Shown here piece by piece: positions 9,483-17,842 of a stretch of DNA of 64,000 bases. The position numbers and the translations under genes were made by a program. Under the pieces are notes generated by a model. The model did not search any database. It was given only the letters and a program-made list of their open reading frames with translations, and was not told where the DNA came from. The stretch spans positions 310,001 to 374,000 of the forward strand of contig CAVYGM010000004.1 in NCBI GenBank assembly GCA_963768025.1. Direction: 5' to 3'. Within the stretch, counting starts at the first letter, position 1. Every line of letters starts with the position of its first letter. This DNA comes from CAVYGM01 sp963768025. Its GTDB lineage: Bacteria; Bacteroidota; Bacteroidia; Cytophagales; Spirosomataceae.

Positions 9483-10451
9483 ATGATGAAGTCCGTTAGT
9501 AAAACAGTGAAACACTGTACCCTAGTCTTGCGGAGTATGGCAGCGATTTCACTCGTGGTTTGTTTTAACCCATCACTATACGCCCAGGATGCCGGTAAAA
9601 GTCCCCATCCTGCCTACATCAAGCTAGCTCTGAATGCGTACTCGTTCAATGACTTGCTGACGGGTAACCGGCAGAAGGACAATAAGCCCACCTTGACCCT
9701 ACCCCAGCTGCTGGATTGGTGCGCCAGCAAGAATATTGATGCTATTGACCTCACGGGCTACTACTTCCCCGGCTACCCTGGTGTACCCACTGATGCCTAC
9801 ATCTACGATATCAAACGCCAGGCTTTCAAATTGGGGATCGATATTAGCGGTACCGGTATCAAGAACGATTTTGCTTCGCCCGACCCGGCGGTGCGGGCCG
9901 AGGGAGTGAAAAGGGCCAAAGAATGGGTCGTCGTCGCTTCAAAATTGGGCGCGCCGGTGCTTCGCCTGTTTGCGGGTGAAATCCCGAAGGGCTACGAAAA
10001 CCGGTGGGATGAGGTAGCGGGATGGATGGTAGATTGCTACAAGGAGTGCGCCGAATTTGGGGCCCAGCATGGGGTGATAATCGGTATCCAAAACCACGGT
10101 GACATGCTCCAGACCGCCGAACAATGCATCAAAGTGGTGAAAGCCGTAAATTCCAAATGGGCGGGAATTATCCTTGATACCGGCAACTTCAAGGTAAAGG
10201 ATCCTTACCTGGATATAGAAGCGGTAATACCCTACACAGTCAACTGGCAAGTAAAGGAAAGCGTCTTTGGCATTGGCAGCGACATCCCTACGGATATACC
10301 GCGGCTGGTAAAAATAATGAAGAAGAGTGGCTACCGGGGATACATTCCCGTAGAAACTCTCTTCGTGAAAAATAAACCTTATGATCCGTATGTGTTGGTT
10401 CCAGCCCTGCTCCATGAGTTGAAAACGGCCCTGGATACCGATGTTAAGTAG
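9483..10451 (+). CDS. Exported sugar phosphate isomerase/epimerase family protein (xylose isomerase-like TIM barrel)
   Basis: A 322-residue protein with an N-terminal signal peptide (about 35 residues, ending LYAQ) and an AP endonuclease 2/xylose isomerase-like TIM barrel. Supporting segments are LALNAYSFND at the first strand, IDAIDLTGYY, GIDISGTGIKNDF, LRLFAGEIP, IGIQNHGD (metal-binding region), ILDTGNF, QVKE and GYRGYIPVET. Such barrels isomerise or epimerise sugars and inositols with a divalent metal. Exported versions are common in Bacteroidota and their substrates are mostly unknown. It lies 95 bases after the GDPD gene in the same direction. Confidence 0.85.
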   Translation: MMKSVSKTVKHCTLVLRSMAAISLVVCFNPSLYAQDAGKSPHPAYIKLALNAYSFNDLLTGNRQKDNKPTLTLPQLLDWCASKNIDAIDLTGYYFPGYPGVPTDAYIYDIKRQAFKLGIDISGTGIKNDFASPDPAVRAEGVKRAKEWVVVASKLGAPVLRLFAGEIPKGYENRWDEVAGWMVDCYKECAEFGAQHGVIIGIQNHGDMLQTAEQCIKVVKAVNSKWAGIILDTGNFKVKDPYLDIEAVIPYTVNWQVKESVFGIGSDIPTDIPRLVKIMKKSGYRGYIPVETLFVKNKPYDPYVLVPALLHELKTALDTDVK

Positions 10452-10588
10452 GCTAGGCTTCAACATATGGGCCAGGGCTGCCTGAGAAGTACCCTCAAGT
10501 ATAGCTTCCTACCTTTCAGAATAGAAAACGACAACCTGAGTCAGGAGAAATCGGATGAAGTATCAGCATCTCGGGTATTTTTTCTCTA

Positions 10589-12088
10589 TCAGTAAATACC
10601 AATCACTAGGGCTAATGCGCAGAGTATGAGCAGGACGAAGAGTAGAGGCGCAATGAACCGTAGCCACACCTTCATGCTAACGTTCACCATCGCTAGGGCC
10701 GGAAGCACCAGGCCAGTAGGGGCTACAAACAGCATGAGGCCCATGCCGTAGAGGTAGGCGTTGACAATCTCGCGGCCGGGGATGTTGATGATGATGGCCA
10801 GCGAGCCCATGATGGTCATAGTGAGTACAGCCATACCCGAGGTAGAGCTGATAAACAGCGTAAAGATCAGAAAGAATAGCATCACCATGATGATAAAGAA
10901 CACGGGCGAAACGCCTTCCATCAGGTTGGCGGTATAAAACAAGACTGAGTCCGTGACGTGTGCCTCGTTGAGTACAATGGTAACGCCCCGGGCTATGCCT
11001 ACCACAAAAGCTACGGATAGCAGACTGGCGGCACCTTTAATAAATTCTTCCACAAAGGCTTTTTCTCCCAACCGGGTAATTGCGCCGAGCAACAGCGAAG
11101 AAGCCAGGAACAGCGTCGACATTTCGAGCGTCCACCAGTCGAGCATAATTACTCCGGCCACCATCGTTACGAAGGTGAGTACGTAGATGGCAAGTAATAG
11201 TTTGGTTTTTAAATCCAGAGGGGGCGGAGCAGTGAGTGGATCAATGGTCAGGTCGTAGGGCGGTTTCACGTCCCCGTCAATCTGGTACACCAGCGAGGCT
11301 TTGGGGTCTTTTTTTACTTTGACTGCGTACCTGAGGATATACACTATCAATACCACATTGATGATCACAAAGAAAATGAGTCGTTCGTACAAGCCATCCA
11401 TCCAGTTGATACCCGCCGCGTTGGAGGCGATGATGGTGGAGAATGGGTTGGAGAATGCGGCAATTCCGCCGAGGGTGGTACCGCCAAATATCACAGCCAA
11501 AGGTACCAGCAAGTCGTAGCCTGCGGCCAGAAATAACGGCACCAGGAGCGGATAAAATACCAGGCTTTCGGCGTCCATGCCGTACGAAGCGCCCAGGGTC
11601 GAAAACACCAGCGTAAGCACCACAATGAGCAGAGACTCCCGTCCCCGCATGGTGTAGGCCAGCGCGGTGATGCCCTTGACCATAGCGCCGGTGGCGTTGA
11701 AAATATACATAAAGCCCCCGATGACGAGGATAAACAACACAATGTCGATGGTGTCGATGATGCCCTTGATGGGTGCCTGCAAAATGGCCAGCAGGCCCTG
11801 CGGATTTTGCGGTCGGCTGTGGTAGGTGCCGGGTACGGATATGGCCCGACGGATGTCGCCATTGCTGAACTTTTCGAGTGGGACGCTAATGCCCAGGCTA
11901 TCGAGGGTGTGCTGGGCGAAGGGCAAAGGTGTCTCGCCCGACGGAGTCGTCATGACGAAGGCATTGCTTTCGTCGGCGGCGAGTTGGCTGTATTGTCCCG
12001 CCGGGAGTAGCCAGGTGGCCACAGCGGCCAGCACTATGACACCCATCAGAATGGTAATCGCACTGGGAAAGGATTTGGGGCTTGCCAT
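10589..12088 (-). CDS. YfcC family transporter (C4-dicarboxylate/amino-acid carrier-like)
   Basis: A 499-residue polytopic inner-membrane protein with about 12 hydrophobic segments. It begins with the family-typical short basic N-terminus, then a first membrane helix and WLLPAGQYS. Conserved loops include PQNPQGLLAILQAPIKGIID, FGASYGMDAESLVFYPLLVPLF-like (here TLGASYGMDAESLVFYPL), FGGTTLGGIAAFSNPFSTIIAS and a C-terminal APTGLVLPALAM. The large loop after helix 2 is usual for YfcC proteins. Known relatives include C4-dicarboxylate (DcuC-like) and basic amino-acid carriers, so the substrate is open. It is followed by no obvious partner and shares its direction with a SnoaL-like gene 53 bases upstream. 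Confidence 0.85.
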   Translation of the reverse strand: MASPKSFPSAITILMGVIVLAAVATWLLPAGQYSQLAADESNAFVMTTPSGETPLPFAQHTLDSLGISVPLEKFSNGDIRRAISVPGTYHSRPQNPQGLLAILQAPIKGIIDTIDIVLFILVIGGFMYIFNATGAMVKGITALAYTMRGRESLLIVVLTLVFSTLGASYGMDAESLVFYPLLVPLFLAAGYDLLVPLAVIFGGTTLGGIAAFSNPFSTIIASNAAGINWMDGLYERLIFFVIINVVLIVYILRYAVKVKKDPKASLVYQIDGDVKPPYDLTIDPLTAPPPLDLKTKLLLAIYVLTFVTMVAGVIMLDWWTLEMSTLFLASSLLLGAITRLGEKAFVEEFIKGAASLLSVAFVVGIARGVTIVLNEAHVTDSVLFYTANLMEGVSPVFFIIMVMLFFLIFTLFISSTSGMAVLTMTIMGSLAIIINIPGREIVNAYLYGMGLMLFVAPTGLVLPALAMVNVSMKVWLRFIAPLLFVLLILCALALVIGIY

Positions 12089-12141
12089 GAAGAGGGTAGG
12101 GATCTGCTGAGCGGTTAACGTTTTTTGTCCGACGGGAGGGG

Positions 12142-12609
12142 TTATTCCAGGGCTACAAAGAGCTCGGATTTAATCAGCCACTTCCCAGACTCCTTCGTCC
12201 ACATGGCTGAGTACTTACCTTCGGCCAGCGTCTGCCCGTCCTGGCTGGCCGCATACCCTTTCCAAATACCCGTTTCCCAGGCCAGCCCCCGGTCGGTATT
12301 GACCAGTATTTCGTGGGCAGTTCTGACAAAGTACGTTTTCGTGCCGATGGCGGCGGCTATGTACTTGCGCAGGGATTCCTTTCCCTGCACCAGCGTACCA
12401 TTGCCGGTGGTTACGTGTACATCGTCGGTCAGGTAAGAAAGAAACTGTTCGTGCTCAAAGGCTTTCAGGGCGGCGTTGGAGGCCTTCCGGAGGGTTATGA
12501 TTTGTTCCCGATCGCTTTGGGCGTAGGCAGCTCCAATTCCTATTAGCCAAACGAAACAGAAGAGGGGAAGGATTCGTAAATTTTCAAGGGATGCTAAAAG
12601 CCGGGTCAT
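12142..12609 (-). CDS. Exported SnoaL/DUF4440-like protein (NTF2 fold)
   Basis: A 155-residue protein after choosing ATG at 12609. An upstream in-frame extension to 12672 lacks coding character, whereas the 12609 start gives a signal peptide ending AYAQ. The mature part follows the NTF2-like DUF4440 pattern: an N-terminal helix (REQIITLRKASNAALKAF), LSYLTDDVHVTTGNG, GKESLRKYIA, WETGIWKGY and a final WLIKSELFVAL strand. These domains bind small ligands or act as simple isomerases/hydrolases, and the function here is unknown. The gene lies just upstream of the YfcC-type transporter, so co-transcription is plausible. Confidence 0.8.
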   Translation of the reverse strand: MTRLLASLENLRILPLFCFVWLIGIGAAYAQSDREQIITLRKASNAALKAFEHEQFLSYLTDDVHVTTGNGTLVQGKESLRKYIAAAIGTKTYFVRTAHEILVNTDRGLAWETGIWKGYAASQDGQTLAEGKYSAMWTKESGKWLIKSELFVALE

Positions 12610-12781
12610 GCTTGGTAATATCGGTTGGTTTCTGGGGAGGAAGATACCAAAGAACTCCGCGAATCCCAACATGTGGCACTAATCTGAAAGTTTGCGGAAA
12701 AGTGGCGATTCGGAACAACGGCGATAGAATAGGATTTGTCATTCCTCGCGGTAGATGACAAGGAGTAAATGGTACACTTAG

Positions 12782-13036
12782 CAGGTAGCGGAAATAGCCT
12801 GGGAGCTGAATCAGCAAACGGTCAATTTCTCGCCCGGCACCCGTTCTAATGCTGATAATATCCCCCAAGCTATTCTGGAAAGTATCTTTGCCTACGAAAA
12901 AGCACAGTGGATAAACGGCTTCCACCTGCTTATTAATCCCGGCACGAGCCTGGCGCGGCGCGATAAGCTGTACCCGCATTTGGAGGAGATCATTGGCTAT
13001 TTGAAGGGGAAGGGGTATGGATTTGGGGGGTTTTGA
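12782..13036 (+). pseudogene. Remnant of a polysaccharide deacetylase (C-terminal fragment)
   Basis: A startless 84-codon open frame on the plus strand ends in TGA. It reads as the C-terminal end of a Bacteroidota polysaccharide deacetylase (NodB fold): AWELNQQTVNFSPGTRSNAD (family form TINFTPGTRSNADY), then AILESIFAYEKAQWINGFHL, LINPGTSLARRDKLYPHLEE (family HxGTDPRRTDKFY) and IIGYLKGKGYGF. The catalytic N-terminal part is absent and a short internal piece appears deleted after SNADN. The His expected in the LLxHxGT motif is Asn. This is debris, read from sequence; the family match is from memory of conserved motifs. It is bounded by another remnant on the opposite strand. Confidence 0.7.
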
Positions 13037-13554
13037 GGGGTGGGGGATGCAAGTCGAAGACTTTTATGATTGATTTCCCGCCAGATGCAATTTGGCGGGA
13101 GCGGGGAGTGACGAGCTCCTTTATTCTTTTCAATCTCTGGCAACTTTTTCCTATAAGCTTCTGCATCCCAACTCAAACCCCAATTTGCAAGGTAATTTTG
13201 TAGCGGTTCAAGTCCGACCTCCGCGCGCCTTTTATCTACGTTGTCAGGATCTTCGAGCGGCATAACGTAGTACTCTCCATTATTGTTCTGCCCGATTTGA
13301 CTACCGTACGTTTGTCTCTTGCCTTGTTGAAGAGCTACTCTGTCTTCCAGCAAAGCTAGCAAACCAGGGTCAGCGTTCCCATCCTTCACGGCTTCCCGCA
13401 TCATGGGGAGGTACTGTTCCTGAGTTTTTAAGTCAGAATGTTGAATTACAAGGAATAGTGTTTGATTGCCCGCTAACCCCAATTTATAATTGGGTGTTGC
13501 ATCTCCTAGCGTTACAAACGCTAGGAACACTAACGGTTCTGATCCGCACCTCAC
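12997..13554 (-). pseudogene. N-terminally truncated DUF6624 protein
   Basis: The core (roughly codons 30-140) reads as a DUF6624 domain: NQTLFLVIQHSDLKTQEQYL, PMMREAVKDGNADPGLLAL, LEDRVALQQGKRQTYGSQIG and VDKRRAEVGLEPLQNYLANW. The N-terminal third of the family domain is missing. In its place the ORF runs through two short palindromic hairpins (13478-13526) that are not family sequence. The C-terminal tail after KNKGA is low-complexity read-through that overlaps the deacetylase remnant on the other strand. I infer a truncated gene whose 5' end was replaced by a repeat element. DUF6624 has no known function that I can name. Confidence 0.65.
13478..13526. repeat. Double-hairpin palindromic (REP-like) element
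   Basis: Two adjacent hairpins: CCCAATT-TAT-AATTGGG (13478-13494) and TCCTAGCGTT-ACA-AACGCTAGGA (13504-13526), both perfect. They lie exactly where the DUF6624 remnant loses similarity to its family. The paired short stems with 3-nt loops recall REP/BIME elements. Confidence 0.6.
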
Positions 13555-13564
13555 AAAAGATTGT

Positions 13565-13900
13565 TCATTTCATACTCTGAACCACTTCAATCAGTTCTTT
13601 GAGCTCTTTATCATTTAGCGATGAGCGTTCCGATTTGTCATAAATAGACAGCAAATAAAGTTCATGGTCAGCAACAAATACACAGGTGATTACCCTGGCT
13701 CCGCCAGATTTTCCTTTATTTTTGCTAGCGATGGAAAGTCTGATTTTAAAGCAGTTGTTGCCTAACGGGGTACCTTGCTGAGGATTCTCTTTCAGGTTTT
13801 CAATCAGTGCCAAAATTTCCTTTCTTAGCGAAGGAAACTTCTTCACTAGTCGCTTTGCCTGCCTCTGAAAAGGCAAAATCGGTATTATCTCAAAGCTCAT
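13565..13900 (-). CDS. RelE/HigB-type toxin of a type II toxin-antitoxin pair
   Basis: A 111-residue protein of the RelE/ParE fold, the ribosome-dependent mRNA endoribonuclease family. Family-like features are the N-terminal FEIIPILPFQRQAKRLVKKF helix, the SLRKEILALIENLKENP segment, GTPLGNNCFKIRLSIASK and the KGKSGGARVIT core, which is characteristic of HigB-like toxins in Bacteroidota. It ends with a short helix. Its start overlaps the 3' end of the upstream antitoxin gene by 11 bases, the usual toxin-second arrangement. The putative catalytic basic residues (Arg and Lys in KIRLSIASKNKGK) are present, so it may be active. Confidence 0.85.
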   Translation of the reverse strand: MSFEIIPILPFQRQAKRLVKKFPSLRKEILALIENLKENPQQGTPLGNNCFKIRLSIASKNKGKSGGARVITCVFVADHELYLLSIYDKSERSSLNDKELKELIEVVQSMK

Positions 13901-14105
13901 TCAGAAAATCCGTCAAGCTGGGTTTCTGCATTTTACCCTCACGCATCAATTTCATCTGCTCAAACGCTTCAAGTAGTTCCTGACGGTGTAATGTCTTGGA
14001 TTCGTCCGGTAGATTCAACTTCTTTCGGATGCCGTCCCATTCTTTGATGGGGATAAACACACCGGTAATCTCACCGGTATGGTCCGATAAATATTGCAGA
14101 TTCAT
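13890..14105 (-). CDS. Antitoxin partner of the RelE/HigB-type toxin
   Basis: A 71-residue protein starting at ATG 14105. The frame extends further upstream, but those codons are not protein-like. It opens MNLQYLSDHTGEITGVFIPI, matching the short N-terminal strand-turn-strand seen in antitoxins of this toxin family, then a helical, charged middle and a C-terminal tail ending LTDFLNEL, which probably wraps the toxin. No helix-turn-helix is obvious, so DNA binding may use a ribbon or may be absent. It overlaps the toxin gene by 11 bases, indicating translational coupling. The identification rests mainly on position beside the toxin. Confidence 0.75.
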   Translation of the reverse strand: MNLQYLSDHTGEITGVFIPIKEWDGIRKKLNLPDESKTLHRQELLEAFEQMKLMREGKMQKPSLTDFLNEL

Positions 14106-14207
14106 AGTAGTAAGTATATTCCTGTTTGATTCGATAACATAACATCTTCGAGACAAAAAATGCTCATGATGCCAGTAGTTATGAACAAATATACGCATTC
14201 CCCCCAC

Positions 14208-14243
14208 AAAAAAGGGCCAGCCCACCGGCCAGCCCTTCCTGCA
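14208..14243 (-). terminator. Rho-independent terminator of the propeller-amidohydrolase gene
   Basis: On the minus strand, GGGCTGGCC-GGTG-GGCTGGCCC folds into a 9-bp stem with two G-U pairs followed by T6. Confidence 0.75.
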
Positions 14244-17200
14244 TCAAACGTTACCGCATCCCCGGCAAACTACCGGGCTGCTTCGCCTTCCATTCAGAGG
14301 CGTCGAGGGGTTTTGACGGGGGTAAATCTCGTCGAGGGATTCGCCTTCGTAGAGGCGGCCGTTCCTCATCACGTAGCGGATGCTGTTGGAGTTGCGGATG
14401 TTTTCGAGCGGATTTTTGTCCAGGATCAGCAGGTCGGCCAGCTTACCGCCTTCGAGGGAGCCGAGGTCCTTGTCGAGGCCGAGTGAGGTAGCGCCGATGA
14501 TCGTGGCTACGCGCAGGGCGTCGTGGTTCTTCATCCCGCCCGACTGCATCGACCACAGCTCCCAGTGGTAGCCCAGGCCTTGTAGCTGTCCGTGGCTGCC
14601 GATGCCCGAGAGGCCGCCGGCTTCCACGAGCTTCTTCATGGTTTCGGCGTGTTTGGTAAAAACGTGCTCCTCGTCCATAAACCAGGACCCACGGCGGCGC
14701 GATTTCTCGGCCAGTTCCTCGTAGGGCGTAAACCGCTGCAACTTGGCATCCTTGTAGGGCTTCTCGGTGGCGTAGTAGTACTCTTCGGCCCAGGGACCGC
14801 CGTAGGATACCAGCAACGTGGGCGTTACGGCCATTTTGGCGTCGGCAATGGTCTTCACCACGTCGTTGTAGAGCGGGTAGATCGGGATGGCGTGCTCGTG
14901 GCCGGGGTAGCCGTCGAGGAGTTGCGTCATGTTGAGCTTGAAGTCCAGTCCGCCTTCGGTGGTGGGCATCAGGTTTTGCTCTTTGGCGGCCATGATGATC
15001 CATTGCCGGTGCTGCCGGTTGCCCACGAGGTACATCTTAATGGACTTGGTGTTGTAGTACTTGCTGTACTGCCGCAGCACCTTGCGGGTATGGTCGAGGT
15101 CTTTGAGGTTATACATCCAGAAACCCACGCCGGGGCCGGTAGAGTACACCCGCGGGCCCACGATCTGGCCGGATTCTACCAGGTCGCTGTACGTGAGTAC
15201 ATCGGTGGTGGCGGTCTGCGGGTCGCGGGTGGTGGTGACGCCGTAGGCCAGGTTGGCGGCGTAGATCCACACTTGATTTTTGTGCAGTCCCCAGGCGGGC
15301 CACATGTGGGCGTGGGTATCAACAAAGCCCGGCACGATGGTCTTGCCCGCTACGTCGATTACTTTGGCGTTGGCCGGTACCGACAGGCTGCCGCTCGCGC
15401 CCACGCTTTTGATACGGTTGTTCTCGATCAGAATATCACCGTTTTCAATGACTTCGTCGCCCTTCATGGTAATGATCCGCGCACCTTTGAGTAGGGCCAC
15501 GCCCGTGGGTTGATCTTTGGCAAATTTTACGGCTACTTCGTACTCGGCGGCTACGTAGTGCGGGTCTTTGTCGGCTTCTTTCTCCTTTTCGGCTTTGGCG
15601 GCGGTGTCTTTTGGGGCCTTGGCTTTCTCGCGCAAGGCCAGTTTCAGGCTGTCGTCGTAGGCCTCAGCTTTGTCGAGATCGTACATAAAGTAGTTGCGCC
15701 CCAGCGAGTAGACTACCTGACGGCCTTTGCCCGTCCAGGCCGGAAACTCGCCACCCAACTCTGATATTTTGCGGGCCGGAAAGGCCGAACTCTTAGGATC
15801 CGATACCGAAATAGTGGGCGTTTTGCCCGCTTTGGGTACGCTAACCACGTACACTTCGTTGGTGATGCGTGCCAGTACGTGGTTGCCCTCGGGGGCCATC
15901 AGCACAATGGACGGTTTGCTGGGCTTGGTGGTTTCGGCCGCATTGTCGTCCTCGGCCAACATGCAGGAGGTACCCGCTTCAAACACTGAACCGAAGGTGG
16001 TGATACCCGTTAATTTCAGGTGCTCCTTTTCGTCGGTACCATCCCAGCGAATTGAGATCAGACCCTCCTCACTATTGAGATAAATGCGGTCTTCGGCTTT
16101 GGTAAAGTGGGGATAACTTCGGTTGTAGGCTTTTTCTACTACCGTAACCTCGCCGCCGTTGGCGGGAATCCAGGCTATGTCCTCGGCTTCGTCAGAAGCA
16201 TTGGGCGACACCGAGTTCTTATAGTTTTCGGTACTTCCGCGCATGAACGCAATGCGGTCCTGCTTGTACGACCAGGCCGGATGGGTATAAATGGCCGGTA
16301 CTTTGGTAAGGCGCTGCGGCATAGCGTTGCGGGTATTAGCGGCTACCTTGTACAAATGTCCCCCGGCTGCGTTGTCCCAGGTAGTAAACACAATGGAACT
16401 CCCATCCGGTGACCAGGTGGGCTGGGCCTCGGTGAAGTCAAAATTGGTGAGGCGGCGGGGCGTGCCGTTGGGTACGTCCATCACGTACAGGCGGTTGAGT
16501 ACCGTAAAGGCTAGTTTCTTGCCATCGGGCGAGGGTACCCCGTCGCGGATCTGCGTGGCCACCAGTTCTTTGACATCCTCGATAGGGTACTTGAACGAAA
16601 GCTGCGGACCTAGTTCGAGTTTCACGTCCACATCCAGCGGTATTTCCGTCGCCGCGCCACCGTCTACCGGAATGCGGTAAATCTTTCCGCCGTAGGAGGC
16701 TAGTACGGACTTGCTATCGGGTGTAAAGCTCATGGCGGGCAGCACGCCGAGGGCCGCAATGGACTCCTGCTCGTCGCGCTGCACGGGGTAGGCCAGCCAG
16801 CGTTCGTCGCCGGTTTGCAGGTCGCGGAGCATGAGGCCGGTGTTGGTTTCGAAGCGGGTGCCGTACACCAGCCACTTGCCATCGCGGGACAGCGTGGGTG
16901 TAAAGGCCGAGCCGTAGCGTGAGGTAATGGTGCGCATCTTACCGTTGTCGCGGTCGTAGACGCCGATCTGGTACTGCGGAAACTGGGCGTTGTAGTTCCA
17001 GCCGCCGGTACGCTCGGAGTAGTAGATATACCGCCCGTCGGGACTTACCGCCGGGTCGATAGTTTTGAGTTTCTCAGGCTTCTCGATCATCTCAATGCCC
17101 GCCCCGCCGTTGCGGTGGTAGAGGTACAGCTTGATGTTGCGGCGGCCGCGGGCCCCTACGATATACTCGCCGTCGGGCGTCCAGGAGGCAGAAAAGAAAC

Positions 17201-17630
17201 TCTGATCCTTGTCTTTAGTCACTTGCACGGTATCCTGCTTTTCGAGGTCGATCCACCAGAGGTTGTCCGATCCACTTTTGTCGGAGGCAAAGAGAATTCT
17301 CTTCCCGTCGGGGCTGAACCGCGGGTGGGTATCGAAGGCCATGCCAGTAGTGATCTTCGTGGCCTTGCCGCCGCCAATGGGCATGGTGTAGATGTCGCCC
17401 ATGAGGTCAAAAGCGATGGTTTTGCCGTCGGGACTCACGTCCAGGGACATCCAGGTACCTTCTCTGGCGTTGAACTCGATGGTTCGGGCGGGTTTTAAGG
17501 GCAGGGGGGCCTCTTTTTCCTTTTTGGCCGTGGAGTCGGCCTTAGTGGTGTCGGCGGGGTACTTGCCTGATGGATAACTGTACGCGGAGCTCGCCGCCAG
17601 GAGGAGTAAGAGGAGTAGGAGTTTTGGCAT
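14244..17630 (-). CDS. Exported TolB-like beta-propeller / amidohydrolase fusion protein
   Basis: A protein of about 1,128 residues with a signal peptide (MPKLLLLLLLLAASSAYS). ATG at 17630 is chosen because the upstream extension has no signal sequence. Residues about 45-690 carry repeated PD40/WD40-like blades (DVSPDGKTIAFD, FSPDGKRILFASD, VSPDGRYIYYSE, WSPDGSSIVFTT) as in TolB. From about 740 an amidohydrolase begins: GDILIENNRIKSVG, VPGFVDTHAHMWP (metal HxH), then GIGSHGQLQGLGYHWEL and GSLEGGKLADLLILDKNP. The pairing is typical of periplasmic proteins that may process peptides or imides. The substrate is unknown. The C-terminus after IYP looks out of frame: one extra A in an A4 run would give ASEWKAKQPGSLPGMR and a stop at 14251. 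Confidence 0.85.
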   Translation of the reverse strand: MPKLLLLLLLLAASSAYSYPSGKYPADTTKADSTAKKEKEAPLPLKPARTIEFNAREGTWMSLDVSPDGKTIAFDLMGDIYTMPIGGGKATKITTGMAFDTHPRFSPDGKRILFASDKSGSDNLWWIDLEKQDTVQVTKDKDQSFFSASWTPDGEYIVGARGRRNIKLYLYHRNGGAGIEMIEKPEKLKTIDPAVSPDGRYIYYSERTGGWNYNAQFPQYQIGVYDRDNGKMRTITSRYGSAFTPTLSRDGKWLVYGTRFETNTGLMLRDLQTGDERWLAYPVQRDEQESIAALGVLPAMSFTPDSKSVLASYGGKIYRIPVDGGAATEIPLDVDVKLELGPQLSFKYPIEDVKELVATQIRDGVPSPDGKKLAFTVLNRLYVMDVPNGTPRRLTNFDFTEAQPTWSPDGSSIVFTTWDNAAGGHLYKVAANTRNAMPQRLTKVPAIYTHPAWSYKQDRIAFMRGSTENYKNSVSPNASDEAEDIAWIPANGGEVTVVEKAYNRSYPHFTKAEDRIYLNSEEGLISIRWDGTDEKEHLKLTGITTFGSVFEAGTSCMLAEDDNAAETTKPSKPSIVLMAPEGNHVLARITNEVYVVSVPKAGKTPTISVSDPKSSAFPARKISELGGEFPAWTGKGRQVVYSLGRNYFMYDLDKAEAYDDSLKLALREKAKAPKDTAAKAEKEKEADKDPHYVAAEYEVAVKFAKDQPTGVALLKGARIITMKGDEVIENGDILIENNRIKSVGASGSLSVPANAKVIDVAGKTIVPGFVDTHAHMWPAWGLHKNQVWIYAANLAYGVTTTRDPQTATTDVLTYSDLVESGQIVGPRVYSTGPGVGFWMYNLKDLDHTRKVLRQYSKYYNTKSIKMYLVGNRQHRQWIIMAAKEQNLMPTTEGGLDFKLNMTQLLDGYPGHEHAIPIYPLYNDVVKTIADAKMAVTPTLLVSYGGPWAEEYYYATEKPYKDAKLQRFTPYEELAEKSRRRGSWFMDEEHVFTKHAETMKKLVEAGGLSGIGSHGQLQGLGYHWELWSMQSGGMKNHDALRVATIIGATSLGLDKDLGSLEGGKLADLLILDKNPLENIRNSNSIRYVMRNGRLYEGESLDEIYPRQNPSTPLNGRRSSPVVCRGCGNV

Positions 17631-17842
17631 GTAGGTTTGGTAGTTGATGTAGGTAAAGGGATTAAAAGAAACCCGCCAAGCCTGCCTACTATGTGCTTCA
17701 CAAGCGAACAAAAGAAAAGATGGAAGTGGAATATCTGCTCCTGAGCCTGAATGGGAATCTGCTGACTATTCGGGAAAGAGAGTCTATACCGGGGCTGGAG
17801 AAGTATTTGGTCAAATAGGGCGGGCAGGTACCTCCTATTATT

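Noticed and set aside
15000..15500. Long plus-strand frames opposite the propeller-amidohydrolase gene
   Set aside because: Mirror frames of a GC-rich, well-supported gene with many family motifs; no independent evidence.
17720..17818. Plus-strand 33-residue ORF (ATG to TAG) between GH28 and the propeller-amidohydrolase genes
   Set aside because: Protein-like composition and an in-frame stop, but too short and without recognisable motifs; it may be the tail of a vanished gene. Not called.
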